Below the pieces are notes generated by a model. It made no database searches, was not told the origin of the DNA, and worked only from the letters and a program-made list of their open reading frames with translations. Shown here in pieces: positions 30,132-38,986 of a stretch of DNA of 64,000 nucleotides. Position 1 is the first letter of the stretch. Every line of letters begins with the position of its first letter. The stretch covers positions 3,572,001-3,636,000 of the forward strand of contig NC_011772.1 in the NCBI RefSeq assembly GCF_000021305.1, read 5' to 3'. Made by a program: the position numbers and the translations under genes. The DNA comes from Bacillus cereus G9842 (GTDB taxonomy: Bacteria > Bacillota > Bacilli > Bacillales > Bacillaceae_G).

Positions 30132-30728
30132 TTATAGCAAAAAAGAACGTACGTTTCTGTTTTTCTTAAAATGCAACGAATTTTTATCTTGTAAACTTTG
30201 AACAAATCGAAAACATTGCACCATCGATAATAGAAGGATAACAATCATAATTATACTCACTACTACTATTGCATATATTGTAATTGGCGCACTATTTACT
30301 CCTTGTATCCCTGCGATTTTCATAAAGATAACCGTAAATAATTTTAAAAATAGCATCCCATTAATTAATCCGAAAACAAATGCTGCTCCATAAATGAATA
30401 ATTGCTCCTGAAATAATAAACATAGCACTTCTTTTCTTTTCATATTTTCTGCTACATAAGATGTAAACTCCTCTCTCCTCACATGCAAAAGGGAGTACAT
30501 CATTTGATATGTAGTAAAAATACATATGAAAATTAGTACAATAAACAGCGTGTAAAAATACATTTGAAATACAAATGTATCCCCTACTTTCCAAATGGCT
30601 CCTTCATTAAATTGTAACGATATCATAAAAAACAAAATCATAGTACTCATAGCAATCCAAATAAATTGCTTCATCCTTTTGGTAGCAAATGTTCTAATAT
30701 TTTTTCTCGCTAGCCGACATAAAGACAT
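30132..30728 (-). pseudogene. Truncated FtsX-like ABC permease
   Basis: A 198-residue frame starting FNLARKN-like (SLCRLARKNIRTFATKRMKQF) with four membrane segments is the N-terminal quarter to third of a BceB/FtsX-type permease, which are normally about 600 residues. The frame ends at the left edge of the tnpB element. The rest of the gene is not found beyond the right edge, where the unrelated ABC operon begins, and no ATPase partner precedes it. A GGTAGGGGAAG ribosome site is intact. It is most likely a remnant left by insertion plus deletion. Confidence 0.55.
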
Positions 30729-30898
30729 AAAATTCTTCCCCTACCTTATTACATACGCATTCTATACTACTAGTGTATAAAAATATGACATTTTAAACAT
30801 CGCACTACAATCGGAATTTCTTCTAAGTCTTTAGTCCTAGAAAACGAAATGATAAAAAAATCACATTTAGAATATAATTGTAAAAAGGAGGAGATTGC

Positions 30899-31498
30899 AT
30901 GCGTATAAAATTACTATCAATCTTGTCTTTATTATTACTCACAAGTTGTAGCCCACTAAAAAACAATGAAGTTGCCATTGTTGAGCCATACAAATTAACA
31001 AAAGAGCAAGCTTCTATTTTACAAATGACTCCTTTTCAAGAAGGAAATAGCATGTTTTATAACATTACGCTTAAAAATGATAAAGATGAAATAAATGCTA
31101 CAATTGATTATTATAACAATGGTAAAAAAACAAAAGAAATTGCTTACATTGCTACCTCACATTTTCTAGAAAAGAAAATAAAACTCTCTTTCATATCGCC
31201 ATACCCCTACTTTAATGAAGATGTACCAGAAAAAGGGCAATGGTATATTAATATTAATGGTGGTGCAACACTTGTTCCTGAAGAAGCGCCACCAATCGTA
31301 AATAGCTCTGCAACTACTACAATCCAATCTATAAAAAATTTAAAATACAATCAAAAAACGATTTTAGCTGCTGTAATCCAAACCAGTAAAGAAACTGTAA
31401 TCGTTCCTATCATTGATGAAGAAACAGGCATTGATCTACTCTTAAAAGAAAATGAACACGTTTATCTATTTAGTATCGAGCTAAAAAAAGAACAATAA
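30899..31498 (+). CDS. Predicted lipoprotein, unknown function
   Basis: A 199-residue protein with a lipoprotein signal (IKLLSILSLLLLTSC, lipid-modified Cys at 17). The mature part is beta-rich, with YNITLKNDKDEINATIDYYNNGKKTKE and a later VIVPIIDEETGIDLLLKEN segment. I do not recognise a named family. The ATG follows AAAGGAGGAG. It is monocistronic, with a perfect palindromic terminator. Confidence 0.8.
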   Translation: MRIKLLSILSLLLLTSCSPLKNNEVAIVEPYKLTKEQASILQMTPFQEGNSMFYNITLKNDKDEINATIDYYNNGKKTKEIAYIATSHFLEKKIKLSFISPYPYFNEDVPEKGQWYININGGATLVPEEAPPIVNSSATTTIQSIKNLKYNQKTILAAVIQTSKETVIVPIIDEETGIDLLLKENEHVYLFSIELKKEQ

Positions 31499-31536
31499 AG
31501 CGGAAATGCAACTTAAGTTGCATTTCCGCTTTATTG
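31493..31536. terminator. Bidirectional terminator, 44-bp palindrome
   Basis: A fully symmetrical 44-bp inverted repeat centred at 31514/31515 lies between the lipoprotein gene and the convergent cidR gene. Confidence 0.85.
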
Positions 31537-31591
31537 TTTAATAAGGTGTACTTTTATGAATCTGAATTAAATCCATTTTCTGTTACTACTA

Positions 31592-32491
31592 TTACTCATC
31601 TTCTACTTCTATTCTTTTCTTCTCTCTTGCAATTTTTAAAAACTCTAGTAGCTCTGGATTACTATTCATTTTTTTGTAAGCCACTGACATTTCTGCAACA
31701 AAATTAGAATCATATAACTCTTTATATACAACTTCTGTTTTATATAACTTATTTGCCGACACGGGTATTACTGTAATTCCAATTCCTGCTGCTACAAGCC
31801 CCATAACTGTTTGATACTCTGTTGCTTCTTGTACAATACGCGGACTAAATCCAACTTCTCTGCAAAGAGATAAAATTGTATCATATAAAGCTGGCCATAC
31901 TGGTCTCGTAATAAATACAAACGGCTCATCTCGTAAATCTTCTATATGTATTTCATCTTTCTCTGCAAGCGGATGTGCCTTTGGTAAACATAAGGTGCAA
32001 GATAACCTTTGAATTGGCTCTAATTCTAATAATTGTGTTGGAATTGGCGGACGTAAAAAGCCAATATCAATACGGTTATCATGAAGTGCATGAACTTGAT
32101 CTGGTGTTGACAATTCATGTAATGCAACAGACACTCTCGGAAATTTCTTTCTATATTCCCTAACAATTGATGGTAAAATATCGTATATCGCTGCACCTAC
32201 AAAACCAATTGAAAGTGATCCCACTTCTCCCCTTTGCGCACTTTGTGCAACTTCTACTGCTTTTTCAATTTGTTCAAACGCTTTTTTTACTTCTTTTAAA
32301 AACATTTCTCCTGCTTCTGTTAGTTCAACCTTTCTTTTCGTTCTTGAAAATAATGTAACTCCCATTTCTTTTTCTAATTGCTGTATTTGTTGACTAAGTG
32401 GTGGCTGTGTCATTTGTAAACGAGCAGCCGCCCGTCCAAAGTGTAACTCTTCTGCCACAACAACAAAATATTGCAAATGCCGTAATTCCAT
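31592..32491 (-). CDS. cidR: LysR family regulator, CidR type
   Basis: A 299-residue LysR protein. Residues 1-60 are the winged HTH (ELRHLQYFVVVAEELHFGRAAARLQMTQPPLSQQIQQLE) and about 90-295 are the effector domain. It is divergent from cidAB, the genes controlled by CidR in Staphylococcus and B. anthracis, where acetate/weak-acid metabolism is the signal. A 40-bp inverted repeat lies in the shared promoter region. The gene ends in a long terminator palindrome. Confidence 0.88.
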   Translation of the reverse strand: MELRHLQYFVVVAEELHFGRAAARLQMTQPPLSQQIQQLEKEMGVTLFSRTKRKVELTEAGEMFLKEVKKAFEQIEKAVEVAQSAQRGEVGSLSIGFVGAAIYDILPSIVREYRKKFPRVSVALHELSTPDQVHALHDNRIDIGFLRPPIPTQLLELEPIQRLSCTLCLPKAHPLAEKDEIHIEDLRDEPFVFITRPVWPALYDTILSLCREVGFSPRIVQEATEYQTVMGLVAAGIGITVIPVSANKLYKTEVVYKELYDSNFVAEMSVAYKKMNSNPELLEFLKIAREKKRIEVEDE

Positions 32492-32522
32492 TTTTGGACA
32501 CCCTTTTCACTTTCGATTAATA

Positions 32523-32562
32523 TGTCTAATATATTAATAACATATAATTTATATATTAGACA
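32523..32562. promoter_or_regulatory. CidR operator candidate
   Basis: A perfect 12-bp inverted repeat, TGTCTAATATAT at 32523-32534 and ATATATTAGACA at 32551-32562, has a 16-base AT-rich spacer. It lies between divergent cidR and cidA, the expected place for a LysR tetramer site. Confidence 0.65.
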
Positions 32563-32644
32563 AATATTTTGAATGAACGTATAGTAGAAATTGTTAATTC
32601 TTTTTTACAATTTTTATGTAAAAAAAGAAAGAGGTGGTTACTGT

Positions 32645-33010
32645 ATGAAATGGTGGAAGTTAAGCGGACAAATTTTGTTACTATTTTGTTTCGCTTGGAC
32701 AGGTGAATGGATTGCAAAACAGGCACACCTCCCAGTTCCAGGAAGTATAATCGGTATTTTTTTATTATTAATTTCATTAAAATTTAACCTAGTTAAAAAA
32801 GAATGGATACAGGACGGAGCAGATTTTTTATTAAAAGAACTTATTTTATTTTTCATCCCTTCTGCAGTCGCTGTCATACGTTACAGAGATACACTAACAC
32901 AATATGGAATCGATCTCATTTTAATTATTATGATTAGCACTCTTTGCGTTACCTTAGTTACAGGACTTTTAACAGAATTGCTACTAAAGCGGAAAGGATC
33001 AACGCAATGA
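32645..33010 (+). CDS. cidA: Holin-like protein CidA (LrgA family)
   Basis: A 121-residue protein with four membrane segments and the CidA/LrgA motif [14 protein letters not shown]. The family resembles phage holins and affects murein hydrolase activity and programmed lysis. ATG 32645 follows GAGGTGG. The stop overlaps the start of cidB as ATGA. The operon is divergent from its LysR regulator. Confidence 0.92.
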   Translation: MKWWKLSGQILLLFCFAWTGEWIAKQAHLPVPGSIIGIFLLLISLKFNLVKKEWIQDGADFLLKELILFFIPSAVAVIRYRDTLTQYGIDLILIIMISTLCVTLVTGLLTELLLKRKGSTQ

Positions 33011-33684
33011 TCGGATTTCTTTGTTTACTATTAACACTATTCACATATTGGATATCAAAAAAAATGTATCAACGCTGGAATTGGAGTCTACTTTCTCCTC
33101 TTCTCGTCTGTCCCATTATTTTAATTGCTTTATTGCTCGGATTAGATACACCTTATGAAACATATGAATCTGGTGGTCACTGGTTAACTGAATTATTAAA
33201 ACCCGCAACAGTTGCTTTTGCATGGCCAATCTATAAATACTTTGATTTATTAAAGAAACATGGAATGGCTATCTTACTTAATGTCATTGTCGGTTCGTTT
33301 TTATCAGTCATTACTTCAGCACTACTAGCAAATTATTTTCAAATTGATTCATCACTAGAACATAGTTTAGCGCCACATATCGTAACAACACCAATCGCAA
33401 TGGCTATTTCAGAAATGATTGGTGGTATGTCACAATTAACTGCTGTATTTGTCGTTTTAACTGCCTTAACAGGAGCATTGCTCGGTCCTTCTCTCATACG
33501 TATTTGCCGTATTAAAACAGCAATCGCAAAAGGTATTATGTTAGGAACGAGCGCAAATGGAACCGGTACATCAAAAGCATTCGAAATCGGTCCTGTGGAA
33601 GGAACAATTGCAAGTTTATCCATGCTTTTAACAGCAGGCGCTAGTTTGGTTATCGTTCCGCTTTTCTTGTCTTGGATACATTAA
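33007..33684 (+). CDS. cidB: CidB/LrgB family membrane protein
   Basis: A 225-residue protein with about seven membrane segments. The family core is [38 protein letters not shown], followed by [25 protein letters not shown]. It works with CidA. ATG 33007 overlaps the cidA stop and has GGAAAGGA upstream. The longer in-frame extension upstream lies inside cidA and is not used. Confidence 0.93.
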   Translation: MIGFLCLLLTLFTYWISKKMYQRWNWSLLSPLLVCPIILIALLLGLDTPYETYESGGHWLTELLKPATVAFAWPIYKYFDLLKKHGMAILLNVIVGSFLSVITSALLANYFQIDSSLEHSLAPHIVTTPIAMAISEMIGGMSQLTAVFVVLTALTGALLGPSLIRICRIKTAIAKGIMLGTSANGTGTSKAFEIGPVEGTIASLSMLLTAGASLVIVPLFLSWIH

Positions 33685-33714
33685 AGAAGCAAGTATTTAC
33701 ATACTTGCTTCTTT
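33683..33714. terminator. Bidirectional terminator cidB/NUDIX
   Basis: A 13-bp perfect stem (33683-33695 with 33702-33714) lies between convergent genes and overlaps the NUDIX gene end. Confidence 0.85.
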
Positions 33715-34110
33715 ATTTATATATTGGCACAGCAATTCATAATCCTCTGGAAAAGCTAAACACAATTGTTCAACTTCATATATCCCTTTCCAAGCAATTT
33801 CATGTATTAACTCATCAGGATCTTGGATTTTCATATTACCGCCTATTTGTTTAACAAAATAATAATGGACATACACTGGAATTCCGTATGTAATACCCTC
33901 TTTTTCATATATTTTATTTACAACTTCCACATTGTAACCCGTTTCTTCCCAAACTTCCCTGATACAACATTCTTCTAGTGTCTCTCCCTTTTCAAGTCCT
34001 CCACTTGGGACAGACCACCTTTTTTCTTCTCCCTCTTTGCCCTGCAATACCATTAAAACTTCATTTTTTTCATTTACACATACCGCTGCACTACCTATCC
34101 ATCTCTCCAT
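33697..34110 (-). CDS. NUDIX hydrolase
   Basis: A 137-residue single-domain NUDIX protein. The box is complete: GGLEKGETLEECCIREVWEE followed by TGY, about residues 41-63. The substrate, a nucleoside diphosphate derivative, is not deducible. I chose ATG 34110, 6 bases after GGGGAGGG; the ATG two codons earlier abuts the ribosome site. It is monocistronic. Confidence 0.87.
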   Translation of the reverse strand: MERWIGSAAVCVNEKNEVLMVLQGKEGEEKRWSVPSGGLEKGETLEECCIREVWEETGYNVEVVNKIYEKEGITYGIPVYVHYYFVKQIGGNMKIQDPDELIHEIAWKGIYEVEQLCLAFPEDYELLCQYINKEASM

Positions 34111-34252
34111 AAACATCCCTCCCCTACTAAAATTCGCCTTCTTTATTATTTTCCCCTTGAAAAAAAGAGGAAAATAATAAAACAACGACGAAAAGTTACA
34201 TCAACTTCATAGACAATCCCTTCTTAGAAATTAAAACTGGAAGGATGAAAAT

Positions 34253-34453
34253 ATGATTTCTAATTATGTTGTGGAATGTGTCTTTTGTGAAGAAAATCGA
34301 AAACCTCGCCAAGCTATTGTCACAGTTCCCGCCACTACTCAGCTACTAGCCCTTGAAAAAGTGCGCGCGGAATGCAAACGTCGCTTCGGAAAAACTGTAT
34401 TATTGCAAACAGAAATTAAAGAAGAAATAATTTTCGAACAAAAAGAAAGCTGA
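34253..34453 (+). CDS. Small protein of unknown function, 66 residues
   Basis: A short soluble protein with a CxxC pair (VECVFCEENRK) at about residues 9-12 and a lone Cys near residue 41. Its ribosome site (GGAAGG) and its own terminator (34446-34472) support a real gene. I cannot name the family with certainty; such short Cys-containing proteins are common in this group. Confidence 0.65.
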   Translation: MISNYVVECVFCEENRKPRQAIVTVPATTQLLALEKVRAECKRRFGKTVLLQTEIKEEIIFEQKES

Positions 34454-34472
34454 CCATAAATTGGTCAGCTTT
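34446..34472 (+). terminator. Terminator of the 66-residue gene
   Basis: An 11-bp perfect stem (34446-34456 with 34462-34472) overlaps the stop codon. Confidence 0.8.
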
Positions 34473-34820
34473 CATATCCGATCATATTTTCACATGAAGA
34501 TTAGGGGCATCCTCTTTAAGGATCGGGATTTTCCCATTATGTACGTTCCATAATGGTCATCGAACAATATATTTCTATGCAATTAACTATTGAATAGAAT
34601 AGGGCAAAACTTGTTCGCATTTTTAGAAAAGGGATAGGGATATAATTCAAGTAGTACTTCGAATACTCGAACTTTACACTCATAATATTAAAACAAATCC
34701 TTTTATATGGGAAATATGAATTACCTATATAATTCATTCGTAAAATATATTAATAGTTTGCTATATTAATTTTATCCCGCTATTTGTAGGCAGTAACCCC
34801 CTGCTGATTATAATTTCACT
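34454..34820. other. 367-base gap without a convincing gene
   Basis: The gap holds the terminator above, AT-rich sequence with many stops, and a GC-richer motif at about 34774-34810 (CCCGCTATTTGTAGGCAG and following bases). That motif resembles, from memory, repeats scattered between genes in the B. cereus group. A 66-codon minus frame (34537-34737) has no ribosome site. Confidence 0.5.
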
Positions 34821-35597
34821 TTATTCCATCAATAGCATACATCCAGCTAAAACCGGTGTCATAATCATCGAAAACCTCAAAAGCGTTCGCGGTGCATAAT
34901 TTGTAAACTTCGCACCAATGTATGCCCCTAACATGGTCCCAATCAATACTTGCAATAACAATATATAATCTAAATATCCTTCCGAACTATATCCTAGCCC
35001 GCCTCCAATTGCAATCGGTAATATAACAAGCATTGTTGTCCCTACAGATTGCTGAATCGTAAGTCCCAATAGAACCATTAATCCAAGTTGAATAAACGGT
35101 GCAGAACCAATCCCAAATGAACCAGCCATCATTCCAGTAACTAATCCAAGGCATACACATTTCAACAAGTATTTCACGGAAAACTCTTTATGTTTATATA
35201 AAGACGACTGTTCTTTTTTTTGGAACATAATTAATTTAATAAACATAAAAATTGCCGATAAAAATAACATCCCAGCTGTAAACCAATGAAGAAGATGTGC
35301 TGGTATAAGTAAACCAAATTTAGAACCAATATAAGAGCCAATTGCGCCAAATCCCCCAACAATCCCACCTATAATAAGTGCAACATTGCCTTCACGGTAA
35401 TGACTTACAACACCTGATAATGTCGTAAATGCCATTGCAGTTAAAGATGTTGCAAGAGCAACATGAATAGGAATTTGGAATACCAAAGTGAGTATCGCGA
35501 TAATAAATCCAGCTCCTCCAGCTCCAACAAATCCTAATAAAATACCCATTACTAACATTGTTATAATAATTGCCACAGACTTTCCCTCCAGTAACAC
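34821..35597 (-). CDS. TSUP (TauE/SafE) family anion exporter
   Basis: A 258-residue protein with eight or so membrane segments and the TSUP repeats GFVGAGGAGFIIAILTL (N-terminal half) and GMMAGSFGIGSAPFIQLGLM (C-terminal half). The family moves sulfite, sulfoacetate or related organosulfur anions. No sulfur gene is adjacent, so the substrate is unknown. Confidence 0.87.
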   Translation of the reverse strand: MLLEGKSVAIIITMLVMGILLGFVGAGGAGFIIAILTLVFQIPIHVALATSLTAMAFTTLSGVVSHYREGNVALIIGGIVGGFGAIGSYIGSKFGLLIPAHLLHWFTAGMLFLSAIFMFIKLIMFQKKEQSSLYKHKEFSVKYLLKCVCLGLVTGMMAGSFGIGSAPFIQLGLMVLLGLTIQQSVGTTMLVILPIAIGGGLGYSSEGYLDYILLLQVLIGTMLGAYIGAKFTNYAPRTLLRFSMIMTPVLAGCMLLME

Positions 35598-35626
35598 AAT
35601 TATCCATCATATTTATCCTTACATAC

Positions 35627-35661
35627 AAATAAAAAGCATCCTAGACGGATGCTTTTTATTT
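35627..35661. terminator. Terminator of the 48-residue gene
   Basis: A 14-bp perfect stem (35627-35640 with 35648-35661) with A/T tails. It lies between the 48-residue gene and the TSUP gene. Confidence 0.8.
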
Positions 35662-35674
35662 CAATGATATGTAC

Positions 35675-35821
35675 TTAATCTTGATTAATCAAAATAACTG
35701 CTGGACCAGCGACCACCACTCCAGCTACTTCTATCTTTTCAAATTCCTTTACTGTAATAGAGATAACTCCTTCTCTTTCCATCAATTCTTTACTCAGGAC
35801 ATCAGTCGGGATTGCTTTCAC
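35675..35821 (-). CDS. Small 48-residue protein, unknown function
   Basis: A GTG start at 35821 has an excellent AAGGAGG ribosome site (spacing 7) and the frame ends at 35675, followed by a strong terminator. The protein begins KAIPTDVLSKELMEREG and ends VVVAGPAVILINQD, with a hydrophobic stretch near the C-terminus. I do not recognise it. The signals on both sides make it a real gene despite its size. Confidence 0.75.
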   Translation of the reverse strand: MKAIPTDVLSKELMEREGVISITVKEFEKIEVAGVVVAGPAVILINQD

Positions 35822-36025
35822 CGTCTTACCTCCTTTTCATTTATACAATATGATAAAATGAAACTTTAATCAGTGGGGGTTTTTTCCGTACTTATTAATT
35901 ATTACCCCTCACCAATCGGACTAATAATCACCCAATGCATCTATATATATGCATCACCTCCGCTTTCATTCCTTATTCCACTCAAAAACCTTCTCCCCCT
36001 TCCGTGACATATTGAAAAATAAAAA

Positions 36026-36050
36026 AGAAGCTATAACATATAGCTTCCCT
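36026..36050 (-). terminator. Terminator of the NERD/membrane-protein operon
   Basis: A hairpin with GAAGCTAT and ATAGCTTC arms is followed on the minus strand by TTTTTT. It lies 10 bases downstream of the stop at 36061. Confidence 0.8.
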
Positions 36051-36060
36051 CTACATTTCT

Positions 36061-36609
36061 TTAATCTTTATGCACCGTATATTCCATGACTTTTCCATCT
36101 CTATCAAATTGGAAAACAAGCTGTTCGCTATCTATTGGAATAAAGCCACGTTCAGTCCCAAGATAATACAAAGTGATAACTCCTTCTTCCCCACTTCTCG
36201 TGTCCGTTGAAGCGCCTAACAATTGTGTAATTTCTTCATTTGATTTCCCTATTAATTTATATTTTTTTAATAGATCATCTACCATATGTATCCGTTTCTC
36301 TGCATGATTTAACCATCTATTTTGATTAAACTTTGACGTATATTCATTTACACTTAGTTGTACAGTGCATACTATTAATGGTATGAGTGCTACTATTAAA
36401 ACCCCAGACATTTGCTTCTTTTCTTCATTACGATTTTTAGAAGCATATAAAATAACCCTTTGAACCATGACTAATAAAACAAATGGTATGAATACTACAA
36501 AAATGCTCCTTACACTTAAGGGCATATGGATCATATCGATGACGAATATAAATAGAATGTACATTACTATATACAAACAAAAATAGACATACAAAATGCC
36601 ACGTAGCAT
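36061..36609 (-). CDS. Membrane protein with BamE/SmpA-like C-terminal domain
   Basis: A 182-residue protein with three membrane segments in residues 5-95. The C-terminal domain LIGKSNEEITQLLGASTDTR, then ITLYYLGTERGFIPIDSEQLVFQF, resembles SmpA/BamE-like modules in Firmicutes lipoproteins. It lies 23 bases downstream of the NERD-domain gene, so the two are probably one operon. The function is unknown. Confidence 0.65.
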   Translation of the reverse strand: MLRGILYVYFCLYIVMYILFIFVIDMIHMPLSVRSIFVVFIPFVLLVMVQRVILYASKNRNEEKKQMSGVLIVALIPLIVCTVQLSVNEYTSKFNQNRWLNHAEKRIHMVDDLLKKYKLIGKSNEEITQLLGASTDTRSGEEGVITLYYLGTERGFIPIDSEQLVFQFDRDGKVMEYTVHKD

Positions 36610-36632
36610 AGCGCTCAGAAAGATCCCCCCTT

Positions 36633-37652
36633 TTAACTCACTATATAATTCATCCTGCTAATCATTTCTCGAATCTGTTCTAATTCTTGCACTGTATATA
36701 CTATTTTCCCTGCTAAGATTTCATTTCTGAAGAACGTTACAATTTGCTCCCGATCTTTTAATCTAGGTGTTTCCTCACTAGAAAGATCTATTATTTCTTT
36801 TCCATTTTCATTATAAAAATATACAACTGGTTTTACCTTTTCTTTTATACTATTAGTCTGCATTTCTTTCAAACAATTGTATAAAATTTGAGATAGTTTC
36901 TTCGCCTTATATACTGGATTCCCTTCATTTTTCACTTGTATAGTTGACGAATCTTTACCTACTATATATTCAAATGTCTCTTCTTTTTCAACTTCTTGTT
37001 GATACTTACCCATTTCATCAATCATAAATGAATATATACCAGCATTTTCTTTCGTTAAACCATGAACTAATTTCTCTTCCCATTCTTTCGTCTCAAGTAG
37101 ATAAATACCAGTTTTGCACAAGATGAGATGATGGATTCGATTATCGTTTATTTCACTATTATTTTTAATAAAAACATTCGGCATGATTTGAATTTCAGCA
37201 TCTAATATGATGCCTTGCTCTATGAATCCTCGCTTCATATAATGTAATGTTTCGTACGTATTCATTTCAGCGCCGTTTTTAGTATATTCTCGTAAATTTG
37301 CAATTAATTTTTGAAACATATGTATTTCATTATTATGTTTATTTTGTATTTCACTACGTTCTTTACTATGCTGCACAGCTAATTGATTTTTCATCATACG
37401 CATATTTTCAATTTCTCTATTTGCACTTACTTGTAAATCATTGTATTTTTTCTGTTCCATATTTTTCAAATTATTTTGTTGTTCTGTATGCTCTATCACC
37501 GTAGCTGCAATTTCATTTTTATACGTTTCAATCGCTTGTTTCTTTTCAAATTCTACTTGCTGACTCTCTGATTCTAACTGTTTATTTTTATAAAACAGCA
37601 CAAATACTACAGCTAATAATATTAAAACCGCACCTATTAGCACATAATTCAT
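36633..37652 (-). CDS. Membrane-anchored coiled-coil NERD-domain protein
   Basis: A 339-residue protein with a membrane segment at residues 4-21, a long charged coiled coil at about 22-120, and a NERD-type (nuclease-related) domain at about 125-260 (HYMKRGFIEQGIILDAEIQIMPNVF, HHLILCKTGIYLLETKEWEE). The architecture resembles RmuC-like anchored proteins. Nuclease activity is unproven; in LETKEW the Glu-x-Lys pair could be the catalytic E-x-K. It is first in an operon with the 182-residue membrane protein. Confidence 0.72.
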   Translation of the reverse strand: MNYVLIGAVLILLAVVFVLFYKNKQLESESQQVEFEKKQAIETYKNEIAATVIEHTEQQNNLKNMEQKKYNDLQVSANREIENMRMMKNQLAVQHSKERSEIQNKHNNEIHMFQKLIANLREYTKNGAEMNTYETLHYMKRGFIEQGIILDAEIQIMPNVFIKNNSEINDNRIHHLILCKTGIYLLETKEWEEKLVHGLTKENAGIYSFMIDEMGKYQQEVEKEETFEYIVGKDSSTIQVKNEGNPVYKAKKLSQILYNCLKEMQTNSIKEKVKPVVYFYNENGKEIIDLSSEETPRLKDREQIVTFFRNEILAGKIVYTVQELEQIREMISRMNYIVS

Positions 37653-37753
37653 ATTTTTACCCCTTTATTTCATTTTCGATTATTTTTTATAAATATATCT
37701 ACTATAGTATACTATGGTTTCGATACAGACTTTGTAAAAGTTGTATATTTTTA

Positions 37754-37785
37754 ATAAAAGGCACCTCTGACGGGGCACCTTTTAT
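37754..37785 (-). terminator. Terminator of the lysozyme gene
   Basis: An imperfect hairpin (AAAAGG and CCTTTT outer arms with an internal loop) lies just downstream of the stop at 37793, with T-rich sequence following on the minus strand. Confidence 0.55.
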
Positions 37786-37792
37786 TTTCACT

Positions 37793-38839
37793 CTATTGTA
37801 CACCATACTGAATATAACTTGGATCGTAGTATATCCATTGATTTGTCCCTAAGCAAAGCCATCCATCTTGCTTACTCCATACTCGATACGATTCACCATG
37901 ATGTAACTGTCTTATAACATTTCCTTTTAATGATGGAGCATCACGCAAATTTACATTATCACCAGTAATAGTCGCCACATAATGTTTATACTGAATATAA
38001 CTCGGATCATTATATACCCACTGATTTGTCCCTAAACAAAGCCATCCATCTTGTTCTCCCCAAACTTCATATGTTTCGCCACGATTCAATTGGCGAATTA
38101 CACTAGACTGCAAAGATGGTCCACTTCTCAAATTCACATTATCTCCATTAATTATAGCAACCCCGTACACTGGAGTTGCATTATTAGGCGGAGAAACATT
38201 CCCTCCACCACTTGCTCCATTCCCTTGTAAAGCTTCTAGTGAAACTGCAGCTGATACATCACAATTTCCTACACCTGAAATTTGTCCAGAATCTGTGTAC
38301 TGCCATGCTGTCCACGCTGTCCATCCACCAGCATCAGCAGGCGGTGTACTCGAGTATTTAGCAATCCAAAGTGGAATATCACTTAATCCGCTAATTCCGA
38401 ACTCATTAATATACCAAACTCCTGTATATAACATTACATCTTTTCCAGTAGCCTGTTTCACATAATTTATGAAGCTTCTTGCCCAATTCGATATAGCGCT
38501 ACCAGTTAAATTACTATTACTCGGATCTTTTGGTGATTCTAAATCCAGAACTGGCATTAAGTCTGTCTGGTTACTTTGTAATATACTCACAAAATATTTC
38601 GCCTCTGAAATTGCATCATTTTGTTCTGGACGTGCAAAATGGTATGCACCAATTAATACATTCGCACTTCGGGCTGCTTGTACATTTTTAGTAAAAGTAG
38701 GATCAATGTAATTTACACCTTCTGTCGCTTTTGCATACGCTGCTGGAATTCCAGATGCCTTCACTGCATTCCAATCAATATTCCCTTCCCAATGAGACAC
38801 ATCAATTAACGTAACATTTGAACTCGATCTGTTTTGCAT
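37793..38839 (-). CDS. GH25 lysozyme with two SH3 domains
   Basis: A 348-residue cell-wall hydrolase. Residues about 10-195 are a GH25 muramidase (LIDVSHWEGNIDW with catalytic-site Asp, YAKATEGVNYIDPTF, LMPVLDLESPKD with Asp and Glu). Two SH3_3 repeats follow (about 220-282 and 286-345), each with GDNVNLR, SxxGxVIRQL and WLCLGTNQW. No signal peptide is present, as in phage endolysins, so it may be a domesticated lysin. ATG 38839 follows TAGGAG. Confidence 0.88.
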   Translation of the reverse strand: MQNRSSSNVTLIDVSHWEGNIDWNAVKASGIPAAYAKATEGVNYIDPTFTKNVQAARSANVLIGAYHFARPEQNDAISEAKYFVSILQSNQTDLMPVLDLESPKDPSNSNLTGSAISNWARSFINYVKQATGKDVMLYTGVWYINEFGISGLSDIPLWIAKYSSTPPADAGGWTAWTAWQYTDSGQISGVGNCDVSAAVSLEALQGNGASGGGNVSPPNNATPVYGVAIINGDNVNLRSGPSLQSSVIRQLNRGETYEVWGEQDGWLCLGTNQWVYNDPSYIQYKHYVATITGDNVNLRDAPSLKGNVIRQLHHGESYRVWSKQDGWLCLGTNQWIYYDPSYIQYGVQ

Positions 38840-38957
38840 ATAAAATCTCCTATTAATTTTTTTACTTCGTATACATACAATATGTACAAATTTCATAAGA
38901 GGACACGACATTTATGCTATAGAAACAAAGAGTAAATATATTTTGTATACAAAATAA

Positions 38958-38986
38958 AAAAGACCTTGTATTTACAAGGCCTTTTG
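38958..38986 (-). terminator. Terminator of the ABC exporter operon
   Basis: A hairpin with CCTTGTA and TACAAGG arms, one mismatch further out, and A/T tails overlaps the stop of the second ABC gene. Confidence 0.7.

Larger units (their letters stand above)
28584..30165 (-). mobile_element. IS605-family tnpB-only (IS1341-like) element
   Basis: The element contains a single tnpB gene and no tnpA (Y1 transposase). Its right end on the minus strand is a perfect hairpin: AAGTGGGGG and CCCCCACTT arms at 28592-28600 and 28612-28620, followed by GTTCA at 28588-28584. The left end is not clear and is set roughly at the junction with the truncated permease (30110-30165). Lacking TnpA, it would need one in trans to move. 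Confidence 0.7.

Noticed and set aside
28584..30165. A complete IS200/IS605 element with TnpA
   Set aside because: No Y1 transposase frame is present on either strand; only tnpB is found.
34537..34737. 66-codon minus frame in the gap before the TSUP gene
   Set aside because: No Shine-Dalgarno sequence precedes any of its start codons, and the composition is that of AT-rich spacer.
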